In this document: positions 24,339-34,103 of the stretch, piece by piece | Layout of the letters: each line of letters begins with the position of its first letter | Numbering within the stretch: position 1 is the stretch's first letter | DNA from: Clavaria fumosa | Lineage: Eukaryota > Basidiomycota > Agaricomycetes > Agaricales > Clavariaceae | Assembly (NCBI GenBank): GCA_951802425.1 | Contig: OX637797.1 | Span: 1,302,001 to 1,366,000, forward strand | DNA: 64,000 bases | Direction of reading: 5' to 3' | The notes under the pieces: model-generated | Databases searched by the model: none | Told to the model about the DNA's origin: nothing | What the model saw: the letters and a program-made list of their open reading frames with translations, nothing else | Made by a program: the position numbers and the translations under genes

Positions 24339-27300
24339 ATGACCGACCCAGAACAGAAGAAGCCCCGCTCCTCCCGCCGAAGGGGAGGTGGCGGAGGTGG
24401 CGCTGGCCGAGTGCAAGCTAGAAATGCGCCTCCTACTCAACCGAACAAGCCTTCACACCAAGATTCTGAAGGTTCTCAAGCACCTAGTGCTCTATCTTCC
24501 CTGCAGAACTTGATTGCGGATCTCAAAACTACGGCGTCGTCAACGGCCACTTCTAACCTGGCCACTTCCAATTTGGCCACTTCCAATTTGGCCACTTCCA
24601 ACTTGGCCACTTCCAAATTGGCGCCTACCGCTCCGGTTTTTCACCCCACAACTCATCATCGCAAGGCGACTTCCCTTAGTATGGCTTCCCTTAGTGTGAC
24701 TCCCACGCATCCCCCCAACAGCTATTCTCCGTCGAATCTTGGGTCTATGTTGGAAATATCCGAGGAGGATCAGCCCAATGCGAGCGTCGAAGAAGGAGAG
24801 ATCCAGGAGCGATCTTATCATTCAGGTCACCAGCCTCGCTCCCAATCCCAAAGTTTTATGGCTCCTCGTTTTGCTGCCCTTGCTGCCCAGCAGCTGGACC
24901 AGGTCGATCCTATGGGGCCTTCGGGCAGACCACAGCTTGCCCCCAGTTTCATGTTCGGGGCTCGCCGACGCGGCGGTGTTCCATCGATAGGACCGCCTAT
25001 TAGCGAAGAAGATGCTGGTTTCCAATTTCCGCAGCAACAACAGCCGGCAACGTATCAGCCCGAGGTTCCGGAGTCAACGCTCAGGAAGGGTGAGAGCGGA
25101 GAGATCTCGGGCATCATGGCAGAGCAGGTAGAGCGGCTGCTTACTTTGTGCAGTACCATTCTGACGCCTCTAGAGATTGCGATTCAAAACCAGATTGAAG
25201 CTTTGCAACAACAGCAGCAAGCTCTGTATCAACAGCAACTTGCTTCAAATCTTTCTTTCCAGACCCAGGGGCTGGTGCCCAACCGTGGTTCCGGTCCTGT
25301 GCACCGACGAGTGCAGAGCACTCTACCCATGGCTGGTAACGTGAACCTCTTCGTTGGACCTCAAAACCCGATGGGGCAGTTCAATGGCATGAACATGAAC
25401 ATGGGCCTTGACATTCCTGCTTCTGGGTCGCCCCGAGGTCATGGCAGGAGGCATAGCGTCAATATCGTCCACAAGAACGGAGGGTCAGTCGGCATGAATG
25501 CGGGCCTTACGCACGGGTCTTCGTACACGCAAGAAGCGTACGAGGAGAATTTCGCACCTGCACCCGCACCCGCATTCAGCGGGCATACTCGGCAATCCTC
25601 TCGTGCAGCCGACTCGAGCTGGCGAATCAGTGAGTACGCTTTTACGCATACGTACTCGACCTGACCTGTGTGTTTCGCAGACGGTGGCGTTGGTAGCGTT
25701 CAGCCCAATAATGCGTTCGCAGCTGACCTTGCTCAAGCGCAAGCGCAGTTGCAAAGTCTCCAGCAGTTCCGCGCCGCTGCTGGAGGCCATCACCACAAGA
25801 TGCCTTCGTTCAGTTTCCCCAATATGTTGCCCAATATGATGGCCGCGAATATGATGGGGCTTGGTCTTGGTGGTATCAATTTCCTCCAACAGCAGCAACA
25901 ACAATTCCAGTCACAACTCCAGCAGCAGTCTAATCAGCCTCAACGCAAATCCCTCTTCGCTCCCTACCTCCCTCAGGCTTCGCTTCCTCCACTGCTCGCA
26001 GCGGGCAAGCTCGTAGTCGGCATTTTACGTGTCAACAAGCGCAATCGCTCCGATGCCTACGTCGCGACTGAAGTTCTTGATGCGGACATATATATCTGTG
26101 GCTCCAAGGACCGTAATCGTGCCCTGGAGGGCGACATCGTCGCCGTCGAGTTATTGGACGTCGACGAGGTCTGGGGGACAAAGAAGGAGAAGGAAGAGAA
26201 GAAACGAAAGAAGGAGGAGAATTCTGCGTATGACCTCAAGTCGTCTACACCAGGCCGCAAGGATGACAAGAAGAAGGATGACGTTGAAGTTGAAGGACAA
26301 GGTCTTATGTTGTTTGAGGATGAGGAGTGCGTCTTTTACTAATCATGGTTTGATCTGATCTGACCACAATCTAGAGTTACGGACGAGGTAAAACCTCAGT
26401 TTGCTGGACATGTTGTGGCTGTCGTGGAGCGGATGCCTGGTCAACTTTTCTCTGGCACGCTAGGCCTCCTACGACCATCATCCGCCGCGACGAAAGAGAA
26501 ACAGGAAGCTGAACGTCGCGAGCGTGAAGGAGATCGTGGAGACGAGCTAAGACGCACTCCGACGGAGCGACCTAAGATCGTTTGGTTCAAACCGACAGAC
26601 AAACGTGTCCCTCTAATCGCTATCCCCACTGAACAAGCACCACCTGATTTTGTCCAGAATTCAGAGGCGTATGTCAACAGACTGTTTGTCGCCTGCATCA
26701 AGCGGCACGTAAGTATAATTTTTCAGAAGCAAAGGCGGGTCTGTTGACTGTACCATATCAGCCGATCAGCTCGCTTCATCCTTTTGGAACTTTGGTGGAG
26801 GAGTTAGGTCCTATTGGCGACATCGAAGTGGAGACTAGTGCTTTGCTCAAGGACTGCAATTTCCCCACGGAAGAGTTTACTGACAATGTGCTGAAATGCC
26901 TACCCCCGATGCCTTGGACGTGAGATTTTGTTAGATCATTAACGAACTTTGCTGGATTCTGACCTCGATTTCGGCCACAGCATTCCTGAGCGAGAATACG
27001 AGGTTCGCAAGGATTTGCGCAGCGAACGTATCTTTACCATTGATCCTCACGATGCGAAAGGCCTTGATGATGCCATTTCAATGAAGATCAACGAAGACGG
27101 AACGTGTGATGTTGGTGTCCACATCGCGGATGTAGGATATTTCGTGAAACCGAACACTGCTCTGGACCGTGACGCACGAAAGCGTGCCACTAGCGTTTAT
27201 CTTATTCAACGCTCCGTTCCTATGTTACCTCCGGTCTTGAGTGACCAACTATGCAGCTTGGTCCCCGGTCAGGATCGTCTCGCGGTGTCTGTCGTTTTTA

Positions 27301-29113
27301 CAATGAGCAGGGACGCTAGAGTTCTCAAGAAGTGGTTTGGAAAATCTGTGATCAGGTCAGTTTGCCCTGTGTTGCCGTAATGATATCGAATTATTCAAGG
27401 CTTCGCTCTCAGATCCGCCGCACAATTGTCATACCAGGATGCGCAAAATGTACTTGATGGTAAAGGACTTGGCGAAGTCTCCTTCCAATCTGAGCACGAC
27501 GCGTCGGGGATCGAACAGGACATCAAGGTTTTGTATGAGCTAGCGAATAACATGCGCACCCGCCGGTTCGAAGCAGGCGCTCTCGAGACTCCATCCCTCA
27601 AATTGAAGTTCGTGTTAGATGGGAACGGCTTGCCTGTAGATTGCAAGCAGGAGGAACGCAGTGACGCGAATATGACGATTGAAGAAGTTCGTTTCTCTGG
27701 ATTAGATTCCTGCTTGCCATTGACCGTATGAATTAATACTAGTTCATGCTCCTTGCCAATATCACAGTCGCACAACAAGTCGCTTTGCACCTCCCAGAAC
27801 AGTCCCTCCTACGTCGGCACGACAATCCCATCGAACGGCGCTTGGTGAGATCCGGGCCTCGTTTTCTTCTCTTTTTATTCCTCACTCCGTCTCTTAGAAT
27901 GTTTTCGCCGACAGAGCGGCAAAGCTCGGATGTAAAGTGGATACATCATCATCAGGTGCTCTTATGCGGTCCCTCGAGGCTGTTCAGGATCCCTCCGCCG
28001 TTCGTGTCCTTCAGCTCCTCTTGCTGAAGGCCACCCAACGTGCCAAATATTTCTGCGCGGGAATGCTGGACATCGCAAAGTATCAACATTATGCTTTGTC
28101 TGTTCCACTGTATACACACTTCACTTCTCCGATCCGCCGATATGCGGACCTTGTCGTGCATCGCCAGCTTGAGTCCGCTTTACTCAGTGGTAATACTCAC
28201 CCTTTCAACGTATTCTGCGTTTACTGACATCACTTGTTTTAGCGGAGAGTCCAAAATTCGCTCTCGATCGTGATGCTGTGGCGAAGATTGCTCAGCAGTG
28301 CAACATGTGTGTGTTTATATCTTCCTCGAGGCCCATACTTATGCACTCAACAGAAAGCGGGATTCCGCTCAACTTGCGGAGGAGCAATCAACTCATCTCT
28401 TCTTATGTGTCTTGATTGCTGATCTCACTCAGCGTTACGGCCCCGTCATCCGCATGGCAAGAGTTGTCAATGTTTTGGATGCCGCTTTCGATGTTCTCGT
28501 CCCCGAATTCGGTATCGAGAAACGTGTTCACGTGGACCAGATGCCCATTGATGTACGTTGCCGCCCAAGCAATTCTTGACCAGTTTTAAAAAGGCCTCCT
28601 CAGAATCATGTCCATGATGAGCACAGCCGCACGTTGCAGATTTATTGGTCGAACCGCGATGTGATTAGTTGGCTGGCCGAGAATAGCGACGATGAGCATC
28701 TGAGGAAGGTCAAGCAAAATGCAGAGCAGCATGCCCTTAAGATGGAAGTCACTTCTCGCTCCGTGCAAGATGAGCAGGCTCTGTTTGACGAAGATGATGC
28801 TGAGGAAGATGAGATTGTGCTTGGTCGCTCTGGCCTGAAGGCTCATGCGGAGCCAGAAACGTCCACGCAGCGACTCATCTCTCTCGCGAAAGTCAAACCC
28901 GAGTTTGAGGGCCTAAAGACCACCCCTGCCGGGCATAAGATTCAAGACATCCGTGAACTGATGGCTGTTCCTGTATGTGTTTGTTCCTCTTAGTTGATAT
29001 ATTCACAGCGCTGATTTGAGCCAAATTAGGTTATCGTCACCGCTGACTTGACGAAGAGCCCTCCTGTCATTAAGGTGTACAGCGTCAATCCGTACGCCGA
29101 ACAGAAGAAATGA
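24339..29113 (+). CDS. SSD1: Ssd1 homolog, RNB-fold mRNA-binding translational regulator
   Basis: A large multi-exon gene from the ATG at 24339 to the TGA at 29113. The N-terminal 450 residues are disordered, Gln/Ser/Pro-rich, with an RRRGGGGGGAG tract and a 15-bp repeat array. Then come the cold-shock-like OB domain (KLVVGILRVNKRNRSDAYV), a lysine/glutamate insert, a second OB segment, and the RNB domain starting TIPEREYEVRKDLRSERIF. Further RNB blocks are SVPMLPPVLSDQLCSLVPG, HFTSPIRRYADLVVHRQL and a C-terminal S1-like segment. Ssd1 binds cell-wall mRNAs and is controlled by the NDR kinase Cbk1. HxRxxS/T sites and FxFP docking motifs are present in the N-terminal half. The RNB active-site segment reads TIDPHDAKGLDDA, with Gly where active enzymes have Asp, as expected for a pseudonuclease. 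Confidence 0.9.
24549..24623. repeat. 15-bp coding minisatellite in Ssd1, five units
   Basis: Five head-to-tail copies of ACTTCCAATTTGGCC with small variations encode Thr-Ser-Asn/Lys-Leu-Ala five times. The array stays in frame, so copy number can change without breaking the protein. Confidence 0.95.
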
Positions 29114-30285
29114 CCCGTCTTCGCTTTTCGCATGATGCTCACATTGTACCACCATCCTCGGCCTATGCATCTCCTTTCTGTTTCCAGTGGCAAAATCCTT
29201 CGTTGGCTTCCCCCTCCCTCTTTCCTCATGAGCTTCGTCTGCCGTCATTTCGCGTTCCATTCCCTCTTACGCCACTCACCAGTCGTCGGTCCTTGTCTCC
29301 TGATGCGAAGCTACACGAGTTCGGTTAGTTATTAGTTATGACTTTGTGGATAACGCCATCTTCTATATAATTGGGATGATTGGCTTATTGGCTTGACCAA
29401 CGATCGTGAAGCGCAAGTGTTGCCAACATAAATTTGCAGTCCCGAACCGAGGTGGACACCGACGAGCTTTGTGCTCATCGCCTTTGCATGGCTTTGGTTT
29501 GTGAAACCAGCTCCAATTCCCTTGGCTTGCAAGGGTTCTTGCCCATGACTCTTGTTTACCATTACTGTAACCTGCCACATGAGTACATTGATTGCCAAAC
29601 AAGACTGCATGGTACAACACCATCTGCTACAGTATGTGTACCTAAATTTCTTCATCCTGTTGATGGACTTCCCAAGCCTCTCTAACCCCCTTAGCCAGTC
29701 ACCCTCTGCCAACAAAGCCATCTGTCTGATGAGGTTTCTTGAACTGTTGGCAATGTCCAGGTTTTCAGCTAAGTCCTTTGTCACCATGGTTTTCATCCCT
29801 ATGGTGATTTCCACCCCTTCCCTTTGCAAAAGGGAGAGATTGCCAACTGACTCTATGAGTCCACCTAGTAAGAGGAAGGCTCACATTTAAAGTTGCAGAC
29901 TGAAATTACACTGTCATCATGGCAATATCTTATCTTTTATACTCTTCTCCTGCTTGGTCTATCATTTAAGCTGTCTCATCTACTTGTAGCATAGCACATT
30001 TTTTATGTATCTCAATGTGATCTGTGATGTGGTGCAAGCAAGGGTTCAGCCAACTGTCAGTCAGCACTTCCTAGTTGGAAATTGCATGCATAAAAGTTCT
30101 GAGGGACAAAGCACAGGACAGATTTCACAAGTGTAAAAGTGGAAGCCAATCTACACATGGGGGGAAGCGAGAGGCATGTGCATAGATGTTACATGAGAAT
30201 CACACAGTTCCAATGGTCTGCAATACATTAACACTACATTACAGCGACGCCCAAGAGAGAAAAGAAAAGGGCTAACCAGGGGACG
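29114..30285. other. 1.2-kb stretch downstream of Ssd1, content unclear
   Basis: The first 200 bp look like 3' UTR. From about 29,330 to 30,230 the composition turns AT-richer and unlike its neighbours. A 165-aa minus-strand frame (29332-29829) is open but shows no domain I know. The style of this tract (TTGCAAGG, GTTGGCAATG, AAAGCACAGG) resembles the transposon-derived spacers seen beyond 40 kb. An old degenerate insertion is possible. Nothing firm can be claimed. Confidence 0.3.
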
Positions 30286-31980
30286 CTAGATCCACCCAGC
30301 TGGCGGCTGCGGCTTAATCGTCATCCGTCTCGGTAGCTCCCTCGCGGGGGTTACGAAATCGCCTCCCTTCGCATGGCGTACCCTCTCCTCTGCTATCCCC
30401 GGAGCCGAGGTCCGTGGCGCGATAGCCCGACTCTCGCGTGGCGCGGCGTGCTTGAGCGGGTAGGCGCCGTCGGGCGGGTGGACAACCGCGCGGGAGAGCC
30501 TCGAGGGTACGAGCGAGACTGTGCCTATCTTTGATGGCAGTGGTGGCGCTGACGAGGCGGTGGGGAGGGCGGTAGCAGCAGCGTTGAGCTTTGACGTCTC
30601 TGGGACGTCATGGAACGGCTCTGTGCCGTTCGGGGCGGCAGTGGAAGTGACGGGCGCAGGAGCAGCTTGCCGCTGCTGCGATGGCTGTGAGGATGAGGAC
30701 ACAAGGCTTGTGCTGCGGGTAAGGGTATGGACGCTCGCAGATGCGTGGAGTGAGACCGGGCTTGGGCGCGCTTGCGCGCCGGCCGACAAGCCCGTAGCTA
30801 CCAATACGAGCTCCCGCGCGCACAGCTTTTGCAGCTCGTCAAGGTCGAGGAACCGCGCCTCGTCCCGCAGCGTGAGGAGCGCGTCCAGACGGTCGGAAGA
30901 CACGCCGCTAGACTGGGCGTAACGGCTCGACAGGCGGACGGTATGTGGGAGCGCAGCGGGGTGCGCCGACGGGGTACGGAGGTGGTGTAAAACGTGTTCG
31001 TACCTACGTGAATGCGTGAGGGGCACTGCGGTTTGCATGCAGCATGGGCTGTTGGGAACTCACGGAGCACCAGGCCGATCGAGGAACACATGTAGGGTCG
31101 GCACAGCCTCTGTAACCGACTTTTGGCCGTTGACATGTGTCCTGTAGATGGCAGTGAACGGACTTGGGGGCGCAGAGGAAAACTCTGAGACCACATCATC
31201 ATTTACGTTTTCTCTGCTGGAGTTGTCGAATAGGAGAGACGTAAGGTATGTGGCGAGCTTGGAAGGCCTTGAGATCAGGGTGTCTAGCTTGGCGCGATAG
31301 GTAACGGTGTCGGTTTCCAGTGACACAATCATCTGTGACAGATTGAGGTTTCTTGGAGGAAGCGCTGAGACCAAGATTGGGGCGAAATCGGGCAGAACAG
31401 GGGAAGGTGGGGGAGCAGATACTACGCGATCCATTGGAAGAGGCGCCGGGTTCACGGGAGACATCTCTTGTATGGAATGCAGGTGGGGGGGAGGAGGAGG
31501 AGGTAGTGGTTCGAGGGGAGGGGCGCGGCCCAGGGGGAGACAGGATACGCTCTTGCTTTTGGGGAGCGTGGGTAGGGCTGGTAAAGGACCGAGGGTCGAG
31601 TGGCGAACGGGTGAGCAGGGCTCACTGTTTGCTTCAAAGTCCTCGTTGGGGGCGAATGGCTCGGGCTCTGGGGCTTCCTCGTCGATGGATCCTATGCCTG
31701 ATCTCGTCGAGGAAGTGAGAGCTTCTTCTGGTGTCCTGACGACGATGGCTCCAGAGCCCAGGGAGCTGGTCCTTTGGTCTTTATGCGAGGATGTTGCAAT
31801 TTTTGACTTTTGGGACTGGTTATGAGGGCTGGGTGTCCACGCAAGCCAAGCCGTCAAGGAGGGACGACGGCTGTGAGATTGTGTGGTTCGATTGGATGGC
31901 ACGTTTCCGAACTCGAGATGATGATGAGGTGGGCCTGGGAGAGAGGATGAGGGACGATGGAGAGAGCGTTGAGTGAGCAT
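30286..31980 (-). CDS. BTB/POZ-like protein with disordered flanks
   Basis: Two exons: 31980 to about 31061, and about 31006 to 30286, joined in phase (GGT GCT CC|G TAC). The first 200 residues are Pro/Ser-rich and disordered, with a polyproline run. A folded block follows: IVSLETDTVTYRAKLDTLISRPSKLATYL, then FTAIYRTHVNGQKSV and HVFLDRPGAPYEHVLHHLRT. After the splice come SDRLDALLTLRDEARFLDLDELQKLCAREL. This has the shape of a BTB/T1 fold (strand, ExDRDPxxFxxIL-like, then paired helices), but it is degenerate. The C-terminal 150 residues are again Ser/Ala/Pro-rich and basic. BTB proteins often act as Cullin-3 adaptors or oligomerise. No partner domain is visible here. The region is strikingly GC-rich. 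Confidence 0.6.
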
Positions 31981-32356
31981 TTGGGATCGAGATGAGGGGA
32001 ACAGATGGCGACGAGTTGAGATGGAGACTTTAAAACGGGGGAGGGATGGCTGGGGCTGCGAAATGGTTTTACATGTTGCGAAGCAAGCCGAGGCTTTTCC
32101 ACGGCGAAGACAGGGCCGGAGAGGGACAAGATTGTATTACTATTGTTGACGACGGTCTCCCTCACTGTCTCAGACGACGAGGAGCTGACAATAAAGGTGG
32201 CTGGCTGGTCATTGCAGAGGAGAACGGTTGTTGTTCACGGTTCCATTGCGCCTTTGTTTTCTGTGCCCTCGTCGATGGTTTTGGTTACAAAGCCTGTTTT
32301 TATGTAATACTATTACCTAATAAGTCAATACCGAAGTTGCCGAAGTTGCCGCCACT
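31981..32356. other. Divergent promoter between BTB-like and Rpr2-like genes
   Basis: 376 bp between two divergent ATGs. It contains a direct doubling CCGAAGTTGCCGAAGTTGCCG just before the + gene. No ORF of its own is convincing. Confidence 0.5.
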
Positions 32357-32977
32357 ATGACCACTACTACCACCATATTCAAGCAAATCATCCCTTTCGT
32401 CGTCCTCAGTGCCTCTCCACCCTTGGCTGCCTTACACGCGTCTCGTAATCGTAGATCCAAATCAGACATCACTGTTTCGTTAACAACTGGTCACTGCGCA
32501 AGATGTGGCACGTACCTCCTACATGGACAAGGCGAAACCAGGCTGTGTCGTACGAGCAAGTCTAAAAATGGCTTGCGTCGCAGCTGCTCAATTTGTGGTT
32601 GGAGCACTCAAACCACCTTGGACAAAGGAAACGCAGCCTCCTTTCCTCCTTTCAGAAGGGTGAGGCGCAGAGACGCGTCATGCCAACGGTCGGCCCCTTC
32701 ACACCATCACTTGTCCCCAAATCAAGGTCCGTTCTCTTCTACACACGCAACGACCTCAACACACACTGCAAGTACCCCTGTACTGGTAGATCCCCCTTCA
32801 ACGATACCTGCGCAACCAACTGCATCTTCTTCTGACCCCGTCCGGGCCAAAGCCAAGCCTAGGAACAACAAGTCAACTCTTCAAACCCTGCTGTTTCACA
32901 ATCGTGAGAAGCAACGAGAGCGCGCGCAATCTGACGGCGAAGCACACAGCCTCGCCGCTTTCCTGAACGGGGTGTAA
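32357..32977 (+). CDS. Rpr2/Snm1-like RNase P/MRP protein subunit
   Basis: A single-exon reading of 206 aa. After an N-terminal helix (TTTIFKQIIPFVVLSASPPLA) it has a zinc-ribbon arrangement: CARCGTYLLHGQGETRLCR and then RRSCSICGW, two CxxC knuckles about 30 residues apart. That pattern, together with GTYLL and GETR between the knuckles, matches the Rpr2/Rpp21/Snm1 family, protein subunits of RNase P (tRNA 5' processing) and RNase MRP. The C-terminal half is Ser/Thr/Pro-rich, then basic (RAKAKPRNNKSTLQTLL), and ends in AAFLNGV. Which of the two complexes it serves cannot be read from the sequence. An intron in the low-complexity middle is possible. Confidence 0.65.
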   Translation: MTTTTTIFKQIIPFVVLSASPPLAALHASRNRRSKSDITVSLTTGHCARCGTYLLHGQGETRLCRTSKSKNGLRRSCSICGWSTQTTLDKGNAASFPPFRRVRRRDASCQRSAPSHHHLSPNQGPFSSTHATTSTHTASTPVLVDPPSTIPAQPTASSSDPVRAKAKPRNNKSTLQTLLFHNREKQRERAQSDGEAHSLAAFLNGV

Positions 32978-33252
32978 TTCGCGCTACGCTGCCCTTTCTC
33001 GATCAACACACATATTAGATGCCGTCAATACATCAATACCTGTACCACAGCACGCGCAGCATATATGGACCCACAACAAGCACATGATGGATCTCATTGG
33101 TATCGTACTTTACGCATGCTCTCCGGCACGAAAGGTGGTAGATAGGGGGATGCTCGTTGCACGCTTGCGCGTGCACATCCGAACTGTTTGCGGTTCAGAA
33201 GCAGACTGTAATGTATGATTCTTCAATGCCAGCCTCAATGGGCTGCATAGTA

Positions 33253-33773
33253 TTAGTTGTAAATTGGTGGAAAACGCAGGCGGTTCAAGATATCGCGCGG
33301 GGGTGCTTCACTGCCTTTCTCATCGACCTGTGGAGCCCAATAATAGTAAAGCTCTGCATCGGTTGGGTCGAAACAGGTTAAAAGGTTGGGATCCGAGCGA
33401 ATGATAAGCTTTTGCGGCGGTCCGACCCCACCAGTAAGGTAGGATATGCGAGCAAAGTCTCCTCTCGACTTGGAGCTTCTGGGAACCATCGGCGACCTGC
33501 GGTCCTGCAGTGGTGATAACAGCGGGGAGCCGTGGTCCTGTGGTGATACATGTCAAACAGACGAGAATTGCATCGCGTAGGTGAAACGACTTGCTGGCAC
33601 AGTAACGGCCTGCGCCGGGGAGGATTGGTTACCTTGGCTTTCTTGAGTCTCAGCTGGAGGAGTCGTACGCGTAGATTGTGTAAGGTCTGAATAGACAAAT
33701 TAAGCCTGAGGTGTCCAATGATTCTTGAGAACGTACTTGGAGGCGGCGAACGTGGCGTAGACGGAGAGTTCAT
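33253..33773 (-). CDS. Small unassigned protein
   Basis: The start MNSPSTPRSPPP at 33773 splices after a short exon (donor GTACGT, acceptor TATTCAG) into a Thr/Ser/Gln-rich stretch. It splices again near 33545/33490 into MVPRSSKSRGDFARISYLTG, then PPQKLIIRSDPNLLTCFDP and ELYYYWAPQ, ending PPIYN at 33253. The exons join in frame. The C-terminal 75 residues look folded and conserved in style; the N-terminus is disordered. I do not recognise the family. It is divergent from VID27, separated by 330 bp. Confidence 0.5.
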
Positions 33774-33987
33774 GGGTGTACAGTTAAGAGTTCTGATTAA
33801 GCACGTCACTGTCACAGTGTCAGATCTGTATAAGGATAATTTCTGTTATGACTCTGATGCGCTCAAGTAGAGTATAAAAAACCAATTGTGTCCAAGAATC
33901 CAACCTTGGGTAGCTGAGAGTAGAGTCTGAGAACTGAAAATTGCGACAGGACTGAGGGACATGGACAATGTCGACGCGGTGGTCATG

Positions 33988-34005
33988 GTCACATGACATC
34001 ACGTG
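33988..34005. promoter_or_regulatory. Paired RTCACRTG sites in the VID27 divergent promoter
   Basis: GTCACATG (33988-33995) and ATCACGTG (33998-34005) sit side by side about 100 bp before the VID27 ATG. About 15 bp further on is an ACGCGT core (TCACGCGTCAC), the MluI cell-cycle-box sequence. The pairing suggests a bHLH-bound element (Cbf1/Pho4-like consensus) serving one or both of the divergent genes. Confidence 0.45.
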
Positions 34006-34103
34006 CCTTTGTCGCGCTGTCACGCGTCACGGCGGGAAGGGAAGTGGATTCAGGTCGACTCGGAAAGTCAACTTTTGCCCCACACTTCTCACTCCTCGCA
34101 AGA

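Noticed and set aside
29332..29829. 165-aa minus frame behind Ssd1 as a transposase
   Set aside because: No catalytic motif or zinc finger could be recognised; left as unexplained sequence.
30521..30922. 133-aa + frame opposite the BTB-like gene
   Set aside because: GC-rich region with long open frames on both strands; the minus-strand frame carries the fold-like block and splices in phase.
31307..31825. 172-aa Gly-rich + frame
   Set aside because: Complement of the Pro-rich N-terminus of the BTB-like protein.
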